The notes under the pieces: model-generated
The model's database searches: none
What the model was told of the DNA's origin: nothing
The model's input: the letters and a program-made list of their open reading frames with translations, nothing else
Assembly (NCBI GenBank): GCA_913046335.1
Contig: CAJWSU010000006.1
Location: 7,418-71,417 of the forward strand
Reading direction: 5' to 3'
Length of the DNA: 64,000 nt
Source of the DNA: TMED109 sp002684605
GTDB lineage: Bacteria > Pseudomonadota > Alphaproteobacteria > TMED109
Program-made: the position numbers and the translations under genes
Part shown: in pieces, positions 26,669-36,700 of the stretch
Position numbering within the stretch: the stretch's first letter is position 1
Layout of the letters: every line of letters starts with the position of its first letter

Positions 26669-27769
26669 ATGACAGCTAAAGAAAAAAAACCTGAATTAAG
26701 GATAGTAGATATGGAAGATAAAGAAAAAGGTAAAGCACTAGAAGCAGCATTATCACAAATTGAAAGAGCCTATGGTAAGGGTTCAATAATGAAATTAGGT
26801 GAGGGGTCGGTTACTGAAATAGAATCTATCTCTACTGGTTCATTAGGATTAGATATTGCTTTAGGTATAGGCGGCTTACCTAGAGGAAGAGTAGTAGAAA
26901 TATACGGACCTGAGAGCTCAGGTAAAACAACTTTAACTCTGCATGCTATTGCAGAGAGTCAAAAAGAAGGTGGTGTTTGCGCATTTATAGATGCGGAGCA
27001 TGCGCTAGACCCTGTTTATGCAGGTAAATTAGGAGTTAATGTTGAAAACTTATTAATTAGTCAGCCAGATGCAGGCGAACAAGCATTGGAAATAGCTGAT
27101 ACATTGGTAAGGTCTGGTGCCGTAGATTTAATAGTAATAGATTCTGTAGCCGCATTAGTACCAAGAGCCGAATTAGAAGGTGAAATGGGGGATCACCATG
27201 TTGGCCTTCAGGCACGTTTAATGAGTCAAGCTTTAAGAAAATTGACATCAACAATTGCTAAATCTAATACTACTATAATATTTATCAATCAAATAAGAAT
27301 GAAAATAGGAGTTATGTTTGGAAGTCCTGAAACAACTTCGGGTGGAAATGCCTTAAAATTTTATTCTTCAGTTAGGTTAGATATAAGAAGAATAGGTCAA
27401 ATAAAGGATAGAGACGAAGTTGTAGGAAATCAAACTAGAGTAAAAGTAGTTAAGAATAAAGTTGCGCCTCCATTTAAAGTAGTTGAATTTGATATTATGT
27501 ATGGAAAAGGAATAAGTTATAATGGAGAATTAGTTGATTTAGGAGTAAAAGCTGAAATTATAGAAAAAGCTGGTTCTTGGTATTCATACAATGAGGAAAG
27601 AATAGGACAAGGTCGAGAAAATGTTAAACAATATCTAGGAGATAATCCAGAAACAGCCAAAAAGATTGCATTAGAAATAAAAAAATCTTTAGGTCTGACA
27701 GAAGGTATTGATGAAAATGCCCCTGAAGCAGATAATGTAATAGAAAAAACTGCAAAAACCTCAGAATAA
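26669..27769 (+). CDS. recA: RecA recombinase
   Basis: RecA polymerises on single-stranded DNA for homologous recombination and promotes LexA self-cleavage. The 366-residue protein has Walker A GPESSGKTT at 80-88 and the Walker B / MAW region DLIVIDSVAALVPRAELEGEMGD. The L2 region IFINQIRMKIGVMFGSPETTSGGNALKFYSSVRLDIRR is intact. The acidic C-terminal tail is normal. An SOS box upstream indicates damage induction. The downstream neighbour alaS is the usual alphaproteobacterial arrangement. Immediately before the ATG is AGGAAGG. Confidence 0.98.
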   Translation: MTAKEKKPELRIVDMEDKEKGKALEAALSQIERAYGKGSIMKLGEGSVTEIESISTGSLGLDIALGIGGLPRGRVVEIYGPESSGKTTLTLHAIAESQKEGGVCAFIDAEHALDPVYAGKLGVNVENLLISQPDAGEQALEIADTLVRSGAVDLIVIDSVAALVPRAELEGEMGDHHVGLQARLMSQALRKLTSTIAKSNTTIIFINQIRMKIGVMFGSPETTSGGNALKFYSSVRLDIRRIGQIKDRDEVVGNQTRVKVVKNKVAPPFKVVEFDIMYGKGISYNGELVDLGVKAEIIEKAGSWYSYNEERIGQGRENVKQYLGDNPETAKKIALEIKKSLGLTEGIDENAPEADNVIEKTAKTSE

Positions 27770-27854
27770 ATATAGACTTATAATGTTATCCCTTTTAAAA
27801 CAATCTATTAACAATGAAGAATAAAGTGTTAGGATAGTTTTAGGAGGGGTTAAA

Positions 27855-30497
27855 TTGTCAAATTCTACAAAAGATATTAGAAGAGCTTTTATAGACTACT
27901 TTGTATCATCAGGTCACAAAGAGTTATCTTCTTCTCCTTTGTTGCCTCAGGATGACCCTACATTGCTTTTTACTAATGCTGGAATGGTTCAGTTTAAAAA
28001 TATTTTTACTGGAAAAGAAAAAAGTAAATACAAAACAGCTACAACTTCACAAAAATGCTTAAGAGCAGGGGGAAAGCACAATGACTTAGAGAATGTCGGC
28101 TATACAGCTAGACATCATACATTTTTTGAAATGTTAGGCAATTTCAGTTTTGGTAATTATTTTAAAGAATTAGCAATAGAGTATGCGTGGAATCTAGTAA
28201 CTAAAGTTTATGGACTAGACGCAAAAAAATTATTAGTCACTGTTTATTACGAAGATATAGAAGCCTATGCTCTTTGGAAAAAAATATCAGGTTTACCTGA
28301 TAATAAAATAATAAAAATATCAACATCAGATAATTTTTGGTCTATGGGTGAAATAGGACCATGCGGACCTTGTTCAGAAATTTTTTACGATCATGGTCCT
28401 AAAATAAGTGGAGGTATACCGGGAAGTGCAAATGAAGATGGAGATAGGTATATTGAAATATGGAACTTGGTATTCATGCAATATGAAATGCAAGCCAATG
28501 GTAATAGAGTTGATCTACCAAGACCTTCTATAGATACGGGAATGGGTTTAGAGAGAATGGCAGCGGTATTACAAGGCGTGCACAATAATTATGAAATTGA
28601 TTTATTCCAAAATATAATAAATTCTTCTGAAGAATTTTCAGGAGTTGAAGCTAACAATGAAGACTTAATTTCACATAGAGTAATTGCAGATCATTTAAGA
28701 GCTTCTGCATTTCTAATTGCAGATGGTGTTTTACCTTCGAATGAAGGAAGAGGTTATGTATTAAGAAGAATTATGAGAAGAGCTATGAGGCATGTGCATA
28801 AATTGGGTATTAAAGACCCACACATGCATAGACTGGTTAATAGCTTAGAAGATAATATGGGAGATGCATTTGGAGAGCTTTCTAGAGCTAAAGCATTGAT
28901 CGAAAATACGTTAAAGGATGAGGAAATTAAATTTAAGGATACTTTAGAACGGGGCTTGGGATTATTAGATCAATCTATTAATAAATTACATAGTTCTGAA
29001 GCATTACCAGGTAATGTTGCCTTTAAACTTTATGATACATATGGATTTCCAATTGACCTTACAGCAGATATTTTAAGAGGAAAAAATATTAAGTTAGATT
29101 ACAAAGGATTTGAGAATAGTATGAATGAGCAAAAGAACAAAGCTCGTAAATCTTGGAGTGGATCTGGAGACAAAGCTTCTGATGAAGTATGGTTAAAGCT
29201 TAAAGAGAGAGAAGGAGAAATAAATTTTGTAGGATATGAAGTACAGAATGCAAAATCAATTGTAAAAAGCATCGTTGTAAACGGTAAAGAAGTAGAACAA
29301 TTAGGTATAGGTGAAAAAGCAGAAGTGATAACTAGTAGTTCTCCATTTTATGCAGAATCAGGAGGACAGCTAGGAGATACTGGAGAATTAGACTGGCAAG
29401 ATGGTGCTGCTATTGTTCAGGATACAAAAAAATATGAAAACCTAATAGTACATATTGTTAAAGTAACTAAAGGGACTTTAAAAAATAATGATCAGGTAAA
29501 TTTATGTATTGATGCAGAAAGAAGAAATGCTTTAAGGGTGCATCATAGTGCAACACATTTATTGCATGAAGCTCTTAGACGTAACTTAGGAGACCATATA
29601 ACACAAAAAGGAAGCCTTGTTTCACCAGATAAACTTAGATTTGATATCAGTCATAATAAAGCAATTAGCAGCTCTGATATTAATTTAATAGAAGACGAAA
29701 TTAATGATAAAATAAGAGAAAATTTTAATATAGAAACTACTGAAATGGATATTGAAAGCGCGAGAAATTTGGGTGCTTTAGCATTGTTCGGAGAAAAATA
29801 TGGAGACCAAGTGAGAGTAGTAAAAATGGGAAGTCATTCTGAAAAACATTATTCAGTTGAATTATGTGGAGGCACACATGTAAATAGGTCAGGAGATATA
29901 GGAGTATTTAAAATTCTATCAGAATCTGCCTTAGGTTCAGGTATTAGAAGAATTGAAGCGGTTGCCGGCCAAGCTGCTCTTACTGAATACCAAGAAGAAA
30001 ATAAAATCATAAATGAATTAGCAATTGAATTAAAAACCTCAAAAGAAAATATAAAAGAACGAATTAACTCTTTGATTCTAGATAAAAAACATTTAGAAAA
30101 AAAGATAATTGATTTAAATAAGAGAATAAATACTTCTAATAAACCTGATGAGAAATCTACATTCAAGTTAGTAAATGGTATAAAAATAATTAATAAGGTG
30201 ATTGAAACTCTTCCTCCTAAAGAAATTAAAGGATTAGTAGATGAATTTAAAAAAGAATTAGTATCTGGAGTAGTTATTATAATAAGTACTTTAGAAAATA
30301 AAGCATCAATAGTTATAGGAGTTACTAAAGATATATGTGATAGGTTTAATGCTATAGAATTAACAAAAGTTGGAGTAGAAATACTAGGAGGTAAAGGAGG
30401 AGGTGGAAGACCTGATATGGCTCAAGGAGGAGGCCCTAACTATAAAAATGCAGCTGAGGCCATTGATCATATAATGCAATTAATAAAAACTAAATAA
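27855..30497 (+). CDS. alaS: Alanyl-tRNA synthetase
   Basis: AlaS charges tRNA-Ala. The 880-residue protein has all domains: the class II catalytic core at the N-terminus (IRRAFIDYFVSSGHKELSSSPLLP, then RAGGKHNDLENVGYTARHHTFFEMLGNFSFGNYFK). The editing domain has HHSATHLLHEALR and CGGTHV, and the C-terminal C-Ala domain ends in the glycine-rich LGGKGGGGRPDMAQGGG. Translation starts at a TTG (27855), supported by AGGAGG at 27842-27847, seven bases upstream. It follows recA by 85 bases. Confidence 0.98.
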   Translation: MSNSTKDIRRAFIDYFVSSGHKELSSSPLLPQDDPTLLFTNAGMVQFKNIFTGKEKSKYKTATTSQKCLRAGGKHNDLENVGYTARHHTFFEMLGNFSFGNYFKELAIEYAWNLVTKVYGLDAKKLLVTVYYEDIEAYALWKKISGLPDNKIIKISTSDNFWSMGEIGPCGPCSEIFYDHGPKISGGIPGSANEDGDRYIEIWNLVFMQYEMQANGNRVDLPRPSIDTGMGLERMAAVLQGVHNNYEIDLFQNIINSSEEFSGVEANNEDLISHRVIADHLRASAFLIADGVLPSNEGRGYVLRRIMRRAMRHVHKLGIKDPHMHRLVNSLEDNMGDAFGELSRAKALIENTLKDEEIKFKDTLERGLGLLDQSINKLHSSEALPGNVAFKLYDTYGFPIDLTADILRGKNIKLDYKGFENSMNEQKNKARKSWSGSGDKASDEVWLKLKEREGEINFVGYEVQNAKSIVKSIVVNGKEVEQLGIGEKAEVITSSSPFYAESGGQLGDTGELDWQDGAAIVQDTKKYENLIVHIVKVTKGTLKNNDQVNLCIDAERRNALRVHHSATHLLHEALRRNLGDHITQKGSLVSPDKLRFDISHNKAISSSDINLIEDEINDKIRENFNIETTEMDIESARNLGALALFGEKYGDQVRVVKMGSHSEKHYSVELCGGTHVNRSGDIGVFKILSESALGSGIRRIEAVAGQAALTEYQEENKIINELAIELKTSKENIKERINSLILDKKHLEKKIIDLNKRINTSNKPDEKSTFKLVNGIKIINKVIETLPPKEIKGLVDEFKKELVSGVVIIISTLENKASIVIGVTKDICDRFNAIELTKVGVEILGGKGGGGRPDMAQGGGPNYKNAAEAIDHIMQLIKTK

Positions 30498-30501
30498 TTG
30501 T

Positions 30502-31716
30502 TTAGTTTAAAGCTTTATTAAGATTCTTTTCAATTAGGCCAAGAAATTCTATTGTTTCCATCCAGCTTTGATTGTTACCAACTAATAGAGCTAAATCTTT
30601 TGTCATTGAGCCACTCTCTATAGTATCTATGCAGACGGCTTCTAGTTTTTGTGCAAAATTTTGTAATGCAACATTTTTATCAAATTTTCCTCTATACCAT
30701 AAACCCCTGGTCCAAGCGAATATAGAAGCAATTGGATTAGTAGAGGTGGCTTCACCTTTTTCATATGCTCTAAAATGTCTTGTTACTGTTCCATGTGCAG
30801 CTTCAGCTTCTATAGTTTTTCCATCAGGTGTCATTAATACTGAAGTCATAAGACCTAGTGAACCAAAACCCTGTGCAACTACATCAGATTGTACATCTCC
30901 ATCGTAATTCTTACATGCCCATACAAAGCCACCTTCCCATTTAATAGCTGCTGCAACCATGTCATCTATTAATCTGTGTTCATATGTAATGTTTTTATCT
31001 GCAAAGCGCTGTTTAAATTCCTTATCAAAGGTTTCTTGAAATAAATCCTTAAACCTTCCATCATAGGCTTTTAATATAGTATTTTTTGTTGATAGGTATA
31101 CTGGCCAGCTTAAATTTAAGCCGTAATTAAAACATGCTCTTGCAAAACCACGAATAGAATCATCAAGATTGTACATTCCCATTGCAATACCAGGGCTTTC
31201 ATAATCATTTACTTCATGTTCAATTTCTGGTCCACCATCATTAGGCGTAAATTTCATGATTAATTTACCTGCGCTAGGTATTAGAAAATCTGTTGCCCTA
31301 TATTGATCTCCATATGCATGCCTACCTATGACAATAGGTTTAGTCCATCCAGGAACATATTTTGGAACATTATTACATATTATAGGTTGTCTAAAAACAG
31401 TCCCACCTAATATATTTCTTATAGTGCCGTTTGGAGAACGCCACATTTTTGTTAAATTAAATTCTTTTACACGATCTTCATCAGGAGTAATAGTTGCACA
31501 TTTAACTCCTACTCCATATTTTTTAATAGCATTTGCAGAGTCAATAGTTACTTGATCGGATGTTTTATCTCTATTTTCAATACTAAGGTCATAATATAAT
31601 AAATCTAAATCCAAATGAGGCTTTATCAATTTTTCTCTAATTAATTCCCATATAATTTTAGTCATTTCATCGCCATCTATTTCAACTACTGGCGTGCTAA
31701 CATTAATCTTACTCAT
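30502..31716 (-). CDS. icd: NADP-dependent isocitrate dehydrogenase
   Basis: This dimeric NADP-type isocitrate dehydrogenase has 404 residues. It is of the eukaryote-like subfamily common in alphaproteobacteria rather than the E. coli type: VVEIDGDEMTKIIWELIREKLI, RSPNGTIRNILGGTVFRQPI, then LIDDMVAAAIKWEGGFVWACKNYDGDVQSD and AAHGTVTRHFRAYEKGEATSTNP. It oxidatively decarboxylates isocitrate to 2-oxoglutarate in the TCA cycle, at the branch point with the glyoxylate route (malate synthase G is also in this window). Its 3' end is four bases from that of alaS. Confidence 0.96.
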   Translation of the reverse strand: MSKINVSTPVVEIDGDEMTKIIWELIREKLIKPHLDLDLLYYDLSIENRDKTSDQVTIDSANAIKKYGVGVKCATITPDEDRVKEFNLTKMWRSPNGTIRNILGGTVFRQPIICNNVPKYVPGWTKPIVIGRHAYGDQYRATDFLIPSAGKLIMKFTPNDGGPEIEHEVNDYESPGIAMGMYNLDDSIRGFARACFNYGLNLSWPVYLSTKNTILKAYDGRFKDLFQETFDKEFKQRFADKNITYEHRLIDDMVAAAIKWEGGFVWACKNYDGDVQSDVVAQGFGSLGLMTSVLMTPDGKTIEAEAAHGTVTRHFRAYEKGEATSTNPIASIFAWTRGLWYRGKFDKNVALQNFAQKLEAVCIDTIESGSMTKDLALLVGNNQSWMETIEFLGLIEKNLNKALN

Positions 31717-31778
31717 TTGAACTCCCTATTGTTTTATGTTTTTTTGAATAAATGTATGGAATTGTCAAGACTTAAATA

Positions 31779-32333
31779 TTAATTAAATTTACTAATTTCT
31801 TTTATTAATTCTTCACTATCATTTACCCATAATATTCTTTTAAAATCATTTTCATATAAAAAACCTTCTTTATTCATATGTTTTAACAGAAGATTTAAAT
31901 TCTTCCAATAATTAGCAATATTATATATAAATACAGGTTTATTATATATATTTAACTGATTTAACGTCATAACTTCGAATAATTCATCTAGAGTTCCCAA
32001 TCCACCTGGTAAAATTAAAAACATATCAGCTTTCTTAATCATCAATAATTTTCTTTTTTGAAGAGATTTGACTACTATTAAATTTTTTTTATTACTTTGA
32101 CTTATTTTAGAAGTATTAAGAGCTTCAGGAATAATACCAGTAATTTTTCCGTTAATTTTATTAATATATTTGTATATCACACCCATAATTCCAATTTTTC
32201 CGCCTCCATATATTACGGAAATATTATGGGCTGCTAGCAATTTTGCTAATTTTTCTGCTTCCTTTTCGTAAACAGTATTTTTACCTAATTTTGAACCACA
32301 AAATATTGTAATTATTTTTTTTTTAATTTTCAT
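31779..32333 (-). CDS. LOG-family protein (Rossman-fold nucleotide hydrolase)
   Basis: This 184-residue protein of the LOG / TIGR00730 family has the Rossmann glycine pattern SVIYGGGKIGIMG and the signature ILPGGLGTLDELFEVMTLNQL (the PGGxGTxxE motif). Plant and some bacterial members cleave nucleoside 5'-monophosphates to base and ribose 5-phosphate, including cytokinin ribosides. In most bacteria the substrate is probably AMP or a related nucleotide. It lies divergent to the LysM gene and upstream of icd on the same strand. Confidence 0.85.
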   Translation of the reverse strand: MKIKKKIITIFCGSKLGKNTVYEKEAEKLAKLLAAHNISVIYGGGKIGIMGVIYKYINKINGKITGIIPEALNTSKISQSNKKNLIVVKSLQKRKLLMIKKADMFLILPGGLGTLDELFEVMTLNQLNIYNKPVFIYNIANYWKNLNLLLKHMNKEGFLYENDFKRILWVNDSEELIKEISKFN

Positions 32334-32415
32334 TTTTTCATAACAACTTTTTTATGTAGTTTTAATGATAAATAATCTAATATAATAGTATCATAAAAAT
32401 ATTAGGATAAAATAA

Positions 32416-33450
32416 ATGAAAATGATCTTAGGACAAAACACTAAACAATATATTATTGGAAGTACTATAGTATTATGTTCTGCTATAGCCTTAATCTTAA
32501 TAATAAAATATGTACCTCTAGATCCTACAAAAGTTGAGGTTGAACTTGTAGAAGAAAGAATTCAATTTGAAGTTCAACCGGAGTTAAATTCTGAAAATAT
32601 TAAACCTCAAGAAAAAAAACAAGATAGTAAACCTATAAATGGAGTTTTAGAACCTACTTTTGACGTTATAAATTTAAGTGAAGATAACACACTAGTTATA
32701 GGTGGAAGAGGAGCAATAAATAAAAATGTAAAAATTTTTAATGGAGGCCAGTTAATAGGCGAGGTTATGACTAATCAATTCGGTGAATTTGTATTTATTG
32801 AAAAATTAACTCCAGGATATTACGATTTATCTTTATTATCAAACGGAATTAAATCACAAAAATCAGTTTCAATAATAGCTCCGGAGACATCAGAGGCTTT
32901 AGCAAATGGAGATGTAAATATATTACCTTCTGAATCAGAAGCTATAATTACTTTAAATAATGCAGATGGTACTGTCGATAAAGTTATACAAGGTGCTAAT
33001 AATAGTGCTAAAAATTTATCATTTGATTCTTTGTCATACTCTTCTGAAGGAACTCTAAATTTATCCGGAAAAGCCCTGCCTGGCTCTAGAGTAGATGTTT
33101 ACATAGGTAAAAAGTTATTAGGAACAGCAGTTGCAGATGATAATGGGTTTTGGAACCTTGCTTTAGATAATCCAATTAAGCCTGGCGATTATATATTAAG
33201 GTTTAATGAATTACAGAATAATAAAATTGTAGAGAGTTTAGAGACACCTATTAGACAAGAAAATTTAGAGGAAATAAATATTTCAGATAGCGCTATTATT
33301 GTTCAACCTGGAAATAGTCTGTGGAGAATATCTAGAAGGTTTTATGGAAAAGGAGTTTTATATACATTAATATTTAAAGCTAATAATAATCTAATAGATG
33401 ATCCAGATTTAATTTTTCCTGGACAAATATTTAATGTACCAAAAAAATAA
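32416..33450 (+). CDS. Membrane-anchored LysM-domain protein
   Basis: This 344-residue protein has an N-terminal membrane helix (about residues 13-31), a Lys/Glu-rich linker and two Ig-like or carboxypeptidase-regulatory-like beta domains. The latter are around GGQLIGEVMTNQFGEFVF and GSRVDVYIGKKLLGTAVADDNGFW. A C-terminal LysM domain (IIVQPGNSLWRISRRFYGKGVLYTLIFKANN to the end) follows. LysM binds peptidoglycan, so the protein probably bridges inner membrane and cell wall. Similar architecture occurs in many alphaproteobacterial LysM proteins of unassigned role. Its neighbours give no further clue. Confidence 0.8.
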   Translation: MKMILGQNTKQYIIGSTIVLCSAIALILIIKYVPLDPTKVEVELVEERIQFEVQPELNSENIKPQEKKQDSKPINGVLEPTFDVINLSEDNTLVIGGRGAINKNVKIFNGGQLIGEVMTNQFGEFVFIEKLTPGYYDLSLLSNGIKSQKSVSIIAPETSEALANGDVNILPSESEAIITLNNADGTVDKVIQGANNSAKNLSFDSLSYSSEGTLNLSGKALPGSRVDVYIGKKLLGTAVADDNGFWNLALDNPIKPGDYILRFNELQNNKIVESLETPIRQENLEEINISDSAIIVQPGNSLWRISRRFYGKGVLYTLIFKANNNLIDDPDLIFPGQIFNVPKK

Positions 33451-33454
33451 TTAA

Positions 33455-34615
33455 TTATGTAGTACTTCTTTGTACTTTAATTTTTCTATAAATAAAATCA
33501 GGAATATCTTCCTTACCTACATTTGCTAAAGGCTCATCAAGCACATGCCTGTATGGTGATAATTCACATGTCGGATCGGTTGCATTTTGATCGCCTGTAA
33601 GGGCAAATGCTTGACATCTGCATCCTCCCCAATCAATTTCTTTTCTATCGCAGGACTGACATGGCTCAGGCATCCAAGCTGTACCTCTAAATCTATTGAA
33701 TGATTCAGAATGTTGCCATATCCAAGAAAGAGAATTATCTTTAATATTATCAAAGTTTAAAAAATCAAGTGATTCTGCTGCATGGCACGGTAATACTTTT
33801 CCAGCTGGAGAGATATTTAAAAATTGTCTACCCCATCCTCCCATACATGATTTAGGTTTTCTGGCATAATAATCTGGAACCACATAGTCAATTGCTAATA
33901 CACCTTTTAATCTAATTCTTGCTTCTTCTACTATCTCTGTAGCTGTATCTAATTGTTCTCTAGTAGGTAAAAATGCAGTTTGATTTTTTAGTGCCCAGCC
34001 GTAATACTGTACTTGTGCTACTTCTAACCTTTCAGCATCCAATTCAACAGCCATATCTATCATAGATTTTAGATTGTGAAGGTTTTGTCTGTGCATCACA
34101 GCATTAACAGTAAGAGGTAAGCCAACTTTTCTAATAAGTTTAGCAGTATGTAACTTTCTTTCATGTCCTTTATAGCCTGCAATTCTATTTGAGTTTTCAG
34201 GATCAGTATCTTGAAATGAAACTTGAATATGATCTAAACCAGCATCATATAATTTTTTTAGTCTCTCTTCATTTATTAGAACACCAGATGTAATTAAATT
34301 GGTATAAAGCCCTATAGATGATGCATGCTGCACTAATTCTTCTAAGTCTTTTCTAGATGTTGGCTCTCCTCCAGAAAAATGAGCTTGCAATATACCAATC
34401 TTTACTGCTTCAGTTAAGGCCTTCTTCCAAGTTTTGGTATCTACTTCATTAGACTTTTTTTCAAGTTCTACCGGATTGGAACAGTAAGGACAGGATAATG
34501 GACATCTATGTGTTAATTCACACAATACTGCATAAGGTATTTGAAGTCTTTCTTTAACATTATGGAAAGATATTTTATTATCTGATTTTTGTTTTTCTAA
34601 TCCTATATCCGTCAT
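33455..34615 (-). CDS. pqqE: PqqE, PqqA peptide cyclase (radical SAM)
   Basis: PqqE makes the carbon-carbon crosslink between glutamate and tyrosine of the PqqA peptide, the first step of PQQ synthesis. The 386-residue protein has the radical SAM cluster motif CPLSCPYC (Cys38, Cys42, Cys45), the GGEPTSRKD block, and a C-terminal SPASM domain. SPASM cysteines are in CMGGWGR, PCHAAES, CQSCDRKEIDWGGCRCQ and TCELSP. It overlaps pqqD by four bases, and PqqD is its peptide chaperone. Last gene of the pqqABCDE unit. Confidence 0.97.
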   Translation of the reverse strand: MTDIGLEKQKSDNKISFHNVKERLQIPYAVLCELTHRCPLSCPYCSNPVELEKKSNEVDTKTWKKALTEAVKIGILQAHFSGGEPTSRKDLEELVQHASSIGLYTNLITSGVLINEERLKKLYDAGLDHIQVSFQDTDPENSNRIAGYKGHERKLHTAKLIRKVGLPLTVNAVMHRQNLHNLKSMIDMAVELDAERLEVAQVQYYGWALKNQTAFLPTREQLDTATEIVEEARIRLKGVLAIDYVVPDYYARKPKSCMGGWGRQFLNISPAGKVLPCHAAESLDFLNFDNIKDNSLSWIWQHSESFNRFRGTAWMPEPCQSCDRKEIDWGGCRCQAFALTGDQNATDPTCELSPYRHVLDEPLANVGKEDIPDFIYRKIKVQRSTT

Positions 34616-34902
34616 AATACTATAAATCCTTTCTCTGCTAAAGGCTGCAACATTGTTAGAACATCTTTTGCAATAACGTCTCTTGGAGCTCCTTCAAATT
34701 TTTTTAAAAGGATATCTATTATTTCAGATACTGAAGATACTCCATTTACTAATTGCATTACTTCGCCTGCAATTTCATCTAATTCAAAAACCCTTTCTGG
34801 AGCATTTATTATCCATTTTTTTCTTGCTTCATCATATCTTAATTTAGCGTGTCTTGGAAGTTTAGGAATGCTTTCTTCTGTTAAAGTTAGTAATATTGTC
34901 AT
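34612..34902 (-). CDS. pqqD: PqqD, PqqA-binding peptide chaperone
   Basis: PqqD (96 residues) binds the PqqA precursor and presents it to PqqE. Family features are the N-terminal IPKLPRHAKLRYDEARKKWIINAPERVFELDEIAGEV block and the C-terminal DVIAKDVLTMLQPLAEKGFI helix. Here it is a separate gene and not fused to pqqC, as it is in some methylotrophs. It starts directly after pqqC (no gap) and overlaps pqqE by four bases, which fits coupled translation of the chaperone and enzyme. Confidence 0.95.
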   Translation of the reverse strand: MTILLTLTEESIPKLPRHAKLRYDEARKKWIINAPERVFELDEIAGEVMQLVNGVSSVSEIIDILLKKFEGAPRDVIAKDVLTMLQPLAEKGFIVL

Positions 34903-35703
34903 TTATGACCATGCTCTTTCTGCAAATCCATTAGGTACAAATGCTCCAGGAGGAATAAATCCTGGGTCTACATATGCATAGTATAATGCATCAAGTTGTG
35001 CCCATAAAACTTCTGTTTTAAATCTTACTGCACCTAAAACCGCATCTTGATCATCTCTTGTTAAAGCATTATCTATTACCCATTCTCGTCCGAACTCTAC
35101 ATCTTTTCTAGCTTGTCCTATTCTTTTTTTGAAATACGCTAAAGCATAATCATCAGCCCATTCATAATGTTTTGATAAACCAGAAATTCTTTCCGCATGA
35201 ATAGCAGGTGCATATATTTCAGTTAAGGAAGATGCAATTGCTTCTAGCAAAGACCTGTTTCCTACAAAACTTACATAAGCATCTACGGCAAATTTAGATG
35301 CAGGTAATAAGCCTTCACATGACTTTACATAATCTAAATCTAATTTTAATGTTTCACATAATTGAAGGTATCTTTTTATTCCTCCATTTCCATCTATGTC
35401 TCCTTCATGATCTATAACCCTAGATCTCCATTCAAGTCTTAAATCCACATCATTGATTCTAGCCATTACAGTTAAGTCTTTTCTAGGAATACTCCATTGA
35501 TAATAAAACCTATTAAGAGCCCATGCCTGTACTTGTTCAAAGGATAACTGACCAGAATGCAAAAGTTTATGAAACGGATGAAGGCTATGATATCTCTCTT
35601 TTCCAAGCTGCGTTAAAGCTTTCACAAACTCATCTTTATTCATTTTTTTTTCTTTACTAGGTGATAATGGAGCACCTGGATAAAAAGGAGCAGTTACTGT
35701 CAT
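34903..35703 (-). CDS. pqqC: PqqC, pyrroloquinoline-quinone synthase
   Basis: PqqC is a cofactor-free oxidase of heme-oxygenase-like fold that performs ring closure and the final oxidation to PQQ. The 266-residue length is usual. Characteristic segments are YHSLHPFHKLLHSGQL, QAWALNRFYYQWSIPRKDLTVMA, RVIDHEGD and ASSLTEIYAPAIHAERI. YALAYFKKRIGQARKDVEFG is also conserved. Its start overlaps the pqqB stop by four bases. Confidence 0.97.
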   Translation of the reverse strand: MTVTAPFYPGAPLSPSKEKKMNKDEFVKALTQLGKERYHSLHPFHKLLHSGQLSFEQVQAWALNRFYYQWSIPRKDLTVMARINDVDLRLEWRSRVIDHEGDIDGNGGIKRYLQLCETLKLDLDYVKSCEGLLPASKFAVDAYVSFVGNRSLLEAIASSLTEIYAPAIHAERISGLSKHYEWADDYALAYFKKRIGQARKDVEFGREWVIDNALTRDDQDAVLGAVRFKTEVLWAQLDALYYAYVDPGFIPPGAFVPNGFAERAWS

Positions 35704-36635
35704 ATTTTAATTTCCATTGTATCATAAGCTATTTCCCATCCTGCTTCATTCGCAATTTTTCTTTCAGAGGAGTTTTCTAAAAGTGCAGGGTTAGTTGTAT
35801 TAATATGGATAAATATTTTTCTTTTAATATCTAATTCTTTAAAGGCTTCTATTGAACCACTAGAACCTGACATGCTCATATGACCCATACGTTGGCCGGT
35901 TTTAATACCTACGTTTTCTTTTATCATTTCATCATCAGTCCATAGAGTGCCATCAAATAAGACAAGATTAGCATTATCTACTCTTTCTTTAAGCCAGTCC
36001 GGCATATTAGCGCAGCCTGGTATATAAAATAGTTCTGTATTACCTTCAGGTCCTTTAATTTCCAAAGCTATAGTATCTTCTTCTACAGATCCAAAATTAG
36101 CGCCTTTAGACTCATCTTCAAGCCATAATGCTACTTTTCCTGGAACAGCAAAAGGTGTAACCGTAATACCACTATCGGTATCATCTGTATATTTTAAGGA
36201 TATAGCTTCATCTAATTTTATAGGATTTCTTTTTACAAATTTAGGATTGAGGACATTAAATATAGAATTACCTTCTAAAACTCCTAAAACCCTTTGGGTT
36301 CCATATAGATTAAATTTTTGAGATTCTCTTAGATTTATCAATCCAGCGGTATGATCTACATCTGCATTTGTAAGTAAGACACCCATAATTGGACTATATC
36401 TAAGAGGGTCTTCAGCTGATGGCATTAATTCAGGGTTGCTCCATAGTTGTTGTCTTAAATCAGGAGAAGCATTAAAGATAAACCATCTTTTTTTATCCAT
36501 ACTTATAGCTATAGAAGATTGTGTTCTAGCTATAGCTTCAGGACTTTTATTTCTAGCAAGACGGCTATTTGGATGATTGCAGTTCCACTGTGGATAACCC
36601 CCACCAGCTGCTGCTCCGAGCACACGAATATACAT
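35700..36635 (-). CDS. pqqB: PqqB, metallo-beta-lactamase-fold PQQ biosynthesis protein
   Basis: PqqB (311 residues) has a metallo-beta-lactamase-like fold and is implicated in hydroxylating the processed PqqA-derived intermediate. The N-terminus VLGAAAGGGYPQWNCNHPNS is diagnostic. The metal-binding block is degenerate in the usual PqqB way: LLTNADVDHTAGL at about 88-100. FYIPGCANMPDWL and LFDGTLWTDDEM follow. A hairpin and 65 bases separate it from the tiny pqqA gene upstream. Confidence 0.97.
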   Translation of the reverse strand: MYIRVLGAAAGGGYPQWNCNHPNSRLARNKSPEAIARTQSSIAISMDKKRWFIFNASPDLRQQLWSNPELMPSAEDPLRYSPIMGVLLTNADVDHTAGLINLRESQKFNLYGTQRVLGVLEGNSIFNVLNPKFVKRNPIKLDEAISLKYTDDTDSGITVTPFAVPGKVALWLEDESKGANFGSVEEDTIALEIKGPEGNTELFYIPGCANMPDWLKERVDNANLVLFDGTLWTDDEMIKENVGIKTGQRMGHMSMSGSSGSIEAFKELDIKRKIFIHINTTNPALLENSSERKIANEAGWEIAYDTMEIKI

Positions 36636-36654
36636 ACTATATAATCCTATTTAC

Positions 36655-36670
36655 GCTTCGGTACAGAAGC
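36655..36670 (-). promoter_or_regulatory. Small hairpin between pqqA and pqqB
   Basis: GCTTC and GAAGC form a 5-base stem around a 6-base loop in the 65-base gap between the pqqA stop and the pqqB start. In other pqq operons a hairpin here attenuates read-through and leaves the precursor message in excess over the enzymes. This one is short, so the assignment is tentative. Confidence 0.35.
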
Positions 36671-36700
36671 TGGTGAGAATATCATAACTAATCTTTACGA